NCBI RefSeq assembly: GCF_003253485.1
Contig: NZ_QKTX01000022.1
Coordinates: 1 to 60,135 of the forward strand
DNA length: 60,135 bases
From: Algoriphagus aquaeductus
GTDB taxonomy: Bacteria > Bacteroidota > Bacteroidia > Cytophagales > Cyclobacteriaceae
Direction: 5' to 3'
Made by a program: the position numbers and the translations under genes. The first letter of the stretch is position 1; every line of letters starts with the position of its first letter. The notes below the pieces were generated by a model that was given only the letters and a program-made list of their open reading frames with translations, was not told the origin of the DNA and searched no databases. Below are positions 58,021 through 60,135 of the stretch, one piece after another.

Positions 58021-59044
58021 ACTCACCGAGTGGAGCGAAGGTTCAGGCTGCGGTTGCAAAATTGCCCCTGCTATTTTGGATCAAATCCTGTCCTCCAGTG
58101 GTTCATTTTCTCAGATTGACCCCAACCTTCTGGTTGGTAACTCCCAAAAAGATGATGCCGCAGTGTATCAGATTTCGGAGGATATGGCATTCATTAATAC
58201 AGTAGATTTTTTTACACCAATTGTAGACGATCCTTTTGATTTTGGAAGAATTGCTGCTGCCAATGCAATCTCCGATGTGTATGCCATGGGTGGTAAACCC
58301 ATTTTCGCAAATGCCATATTGAGTTGGCCAGTGGAAAAAATAGCACCAGAATTGGCTGCAAAAGTCCTGGAAGGAGCAAAACGCATCTGCAAACAGGCGG
58401 GAATTGAATTAGCAGGCGGGCATTCTATTGCAGCAAAAGATCCGATTTTTGGACTTTCGGTTAATGGGATAATTCATCCTAAAAAAATAAAGACCAACCA
58501 AGAAAGTAAAGAGGGTGATCTATTGTATATCACCAAGCCAATTGGGATTGGAGTATTAGCCACTGCACTCAAGCGTCAGAAAATTTCAGAAAAGGATTAT
58601 GTGAATTTGCTGGATACCACTTGTAGCCTTAATTCCATTGGTGAGATTCTTGGGAACCATGAGGAAGTTCATGCCATGACCGACGTGACAGGTTTTGGCC
58701 TTTTGGGTCATTTAATAGAAATGGCAGAAGGTGCAAATCTTTCCGCTCAAGTTGACTTAGCCAAATTACCCTTGATCGAAGGTATTCAAGACTATATTAA
58801 CCAGTTTATTTTTCCTGACAATACTTATAGAAACTGGAATGCCTTTAACTCCAAAGTCACTGGAGTAAAAGGTATGGATCTAGTCAAACTTTGTGATCCC
58901 CAAACCAGCGGAGGACTGTTGATTTCCGTTTCGCCAGAAAATAAAGAATGGTTTGAGTCAACCATGGCAAAACATAATCAGCCCTTCTGGGAGATTGGAG
59001 ATTTTTTCACCAAAGGCCAGTTTGTAGTAGAGGTGGTTTCTTAA
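58001..59044 (+). CDS. selD: Selenide, water dikinase
   Basis: A 347-residue enzyme that makes selenophosphate from selenide and ATP. The N terminus has EGSGCGCKIAPAILDQI with Cys17 at the position of the active Cys/Sec and Lys20. Next is the acidic glycine-rich region NSQKDDAAVYQISEDMAFIN, then VDFFTPIVDDPFDFGRIAAA (metal-binding aspartates) and TDVTGFGLLGHLIEMAEGAN near 227. Selenophosphate feeds the adjacent MnmH; selA, selB or a selenocysteine tRNA are not in the window. The start lies inside mnmH, implying coupled translation. Confidence 0.97.
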   Translation: MESPQIRLTEWSEGSGCGCKIAPAILDQILSSSGSFSQIDPNLLVGNSQKDDAAVYQISEDMAFINTVDFFTPIVDDPFDFGRIAAANAISDVYAMGGKPIFANAILSWPVEKIAPELAAKVLEGAKRICKQAGIELAGGHSIAAKDPIFGLSVNGIIHPKKIKTNQESKEGDLLYITKPIGIGVLATALKRQKISEKDYVNLLDTTCSLNSIGEILGNHEEVHAMTDVTGFGLLGHLIEMAEGANLSAQVDLAKLPLIEGIQDYINQFIFPDNTYRNWNAFNSKVTGVKGMDLVKLCDPQTSGGLLISVSPENKEWFESTMAKHNQPFWEIGDFFTKGQFVVEVVS

Positions 59045-59090
59045 TAGCTGAAAATCAAGGTAAATTGGGTATAACCAATCACCCAATGCC

Positions 59091-59999
59091 ATGTATTTCA
59101 AAAAACTATTTATGCCTTGCTTATCCATTTTGATAAGCTATTCGGCATGGTCACAAACACCAGAAAACGTGACTAGCGAGCTCGTTATCCTTAATGTAAA
59201 GACAGGAGAAGAAAAATCTATCCTGAAGGAGAAACGACATTTCGAAGCACCAAATTGGTCCCGAGATGGCAAATACCTGTTAATTAATTCCCGTGGATTA
59301 ATCGAAAAGATTGATCTAACCGGCAAGAACCTCGGACAATTACATCCAGAGTTAATCACCTCTGCCAACAATGATCACGGAATAAGCCTTGATGGAAAAA
59401 CACTCATTTTTAGCAAAAACGACAAAGGCTTAGGCTCAAGAATTTATACTATTCCAATAGAAGGAGGAAAACCGGAACTTATTACACCTCTTTACCCAAG
59501 CTATTGGCATGGGATTAGTCCAGATGGGAAATTTCTAGCCTACTGTGCCGAAAGGAATGGTCAATGGGATGTGTACATCATCCCTAGTACGGGCGGTGAA
59601 GAAATAAGACTAACCAATTCAGATGGCCTTGATGACGGACCCGAATATTCCTATGATGGCCAATGGATCTATTTTAATTCACACCGAACAGGCCGAATGC
59701 AAGTCTATCGAATGAAACCAGATGGAAGTGGCCAAGAACAGTTGACTTTTGATGAATATGATAATTGGTTCCCTCATCCATCACCAGACAATCGGTCAAT
59801 AGTATACATCTCCTATCTGGAAGATCAAAAGGGGGCTCATCCTTTTGGGAAAGATGTAAAGCTAAGAATTATGGATATGGCCACGAAAGAAATAAAAGAC
59901 CTTACACGTGTTTTTTATGGAGGCCAAGGCACGATTAATGTCCATAGTTGGAGTCCTGAGGGCAATTGGATAGCTTATGTGCGCTATCATAAACCATAA
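59091..59999 (+). CDS. Exported TolB-like WD40/PD40 beta-propeller protein
   Basis: A 302-residue exported protein (signal peptide ending in SAWSQ). It contains several PD40/TolB blades with the recurrent S-x-DGK-x-L/I pattern: APNWSRDGKYLLINS, GISLDGKTLIFSKNDKG, GISPDGKFLAYCAERNG, EYSYDGQWIYFNSHRTGRMQ, HPSPDNRSIVYISY and SWSPEGNWIAYV. Such proteins often serve as binding scaffolds in the envelope; no enzymatic domain is present. It lies 46 bases after selD but is probably unrelated in function. Confidence 0.88.
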   Translation: MYFKKLFMPCLSILISYSAWSQTPENVTSELVILNVKTGEEKSILKEKRHFEAPNWSRDGKYLLINSRGLIEKIDLTGKNLGQLHPELITSANNDHGISLDGKTLIFSKNDKGLGSRIYTIPIEGGKPELITPLYPSYWHGISPDGKFLAYCAERNGQWDVYIIPSTGGEEIRLTNSDGLDDGPEYSYDGQWIYFNSHRTGRMQVYRMKPDGSGQEQLTFDEYDNWFPHPSPDNRSIVYISYLEDQKGAHPFGKDVKLRIMDMATKEIKDLTRVFYGGQGTINVHSWSPEGNWIAYVRYHKP

Positions 60000-60018
60000 A
60001 ACGAAAAGGTCCTTAAAA

Positions 60019-60051
60019 CAAAAAAGCCTTCAGGGATTAGCTGAAGGCTTT
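60019..60051 (-). terminator. rRNA operon terminator
   Basis: Stem AAGCCTTCAG (60024-60033) with CTGAAGGCTT (60041-60050), with a U-tract on the minus strand (A-run 60019-60025). It follows the 5S gene by about 8 nt. Confidence 0.85.
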
Positions 60052-60058
60052 GAATAAT

Positions 60059-60135
60059 GTGGCGGCGACCTACTCTCCCGGGAGTAACCCCAGTACCATC
60101 GGCGCTGCAGGGCTTAACTTCTCTGTTCGGGATGG
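60059..60135 (-). rRNA. 5S rRNA, 3' part (partial)
   Basis: On the minus strand the sequence runs CCATCCCGAACAGAGAAGTT, then AAGCCCTGCAGCGCCGATGG, and ends GAGAGTAGGTCGCCGCCA, which is 5S rRNA from about helix III to the 3' end. The gene enters from the right edge. Its orientation equals that of the 16S gene on the left, so the window lies between two rRNA operons. Confidence 0.97.

Overview
The window is a chromosomal segment of a Bacteroidota bacterium, most likely order Cytophagales, family Cyclobacteriaceae (Algoriphagus-like; the genus is an inference). Support: the 16S start at the left edge, promoters of the Bacteroidota type (TTTG, about 19 nt, TAnnTTTG), and families typical of the phylum (DUF2480, GLPGLI, 6-bladed beta-propeller lipoproteins, exonuclease-DnaE fusion). 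The segment lies exactly between two rRNA operons in the same orientation: the 16S 5' end sits at positions 1-72 and the 5S 3' end at 60059-60135, both on the minus strand.

Layout. 73-3868: rrn promoters, then a minus-strand run rpmH-rnpA-S41 protease-tsaB-DUF2480. 4007-12451: M61 peptidase, a two-subunit M16 peptidase with a duplicated accessory domain, adenosine kinase, a GNAT-like protein. 12553-17760: RelBE-type toxin-antitoxin, rimO, a fused E1 alpha/beta 2-oxoacid dehydrogenase, a GNAT. 17875-23861: accessory stretch with a DUF559 nuclease between hairpin-forming terminal inverted repeats, sulfatase, truA, a PIN-domain pair, and a MntA-HepT-Mrr cluster. 24011-26236: an accessory cassette behind leuB. 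26747-38218: a nine-gene ilv-leu operon (ilvD-ilvB-ilvN-ilvC-leuA-leuC-leuD-leuA2-leuB) preceded by a Leu/Ile/Val-rich leader peptide and an attenuator. 38609-45681: ispE, a MazEF-type pair, EamA transporter, LptF/G permease, tgt, glycosyltransferase, ECF sigma factor, rsmG. 46370-54782: an outer-membrane beta-barrel/GLPGLI pair and dnaE with a built-in proofreading exonuclease. 54914-59999: trxA, a second accessory cassette, the selenouridine pair mnmH-selD, and a TolB-like propeller.

Most striking observation. Two unrelated housekeeping genes, trxA (+) and leuB (-), are each followed by the same kind of cargo in the same orientation: a small secreted peptide with four cysteines, then a 6-bladed beta-propeller lipoprotein gene. 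Each cargo ends in a second copy of the host gene's own 3' end plus its terminator. At trxA the duplicate is a perfect 77-bp direct repeat; at leuB there are two decayed copies besides the real one. This looks like a cassette inserted behind gene 3' ends with regeneration of the host tail and terminator, or an amplification process with that outcome. No recombinase is visible in either cassette.

Other notable points: a complete transcription-attenuation module for branched-chain amino acids; a DUF559 gene bounded by 38-bp inverted repeats (33/38 identical) that each fold into a hairpin; a perfect 15-bp-arm palindrome that places GGAGG just before a leuA2 start; a Tgt lacking the three zinc cysteines; and overlapping divergent promoters between rpmH and the M61 gene. 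No tRNA, CRISPR array, IS transposase or phage gene was seen.
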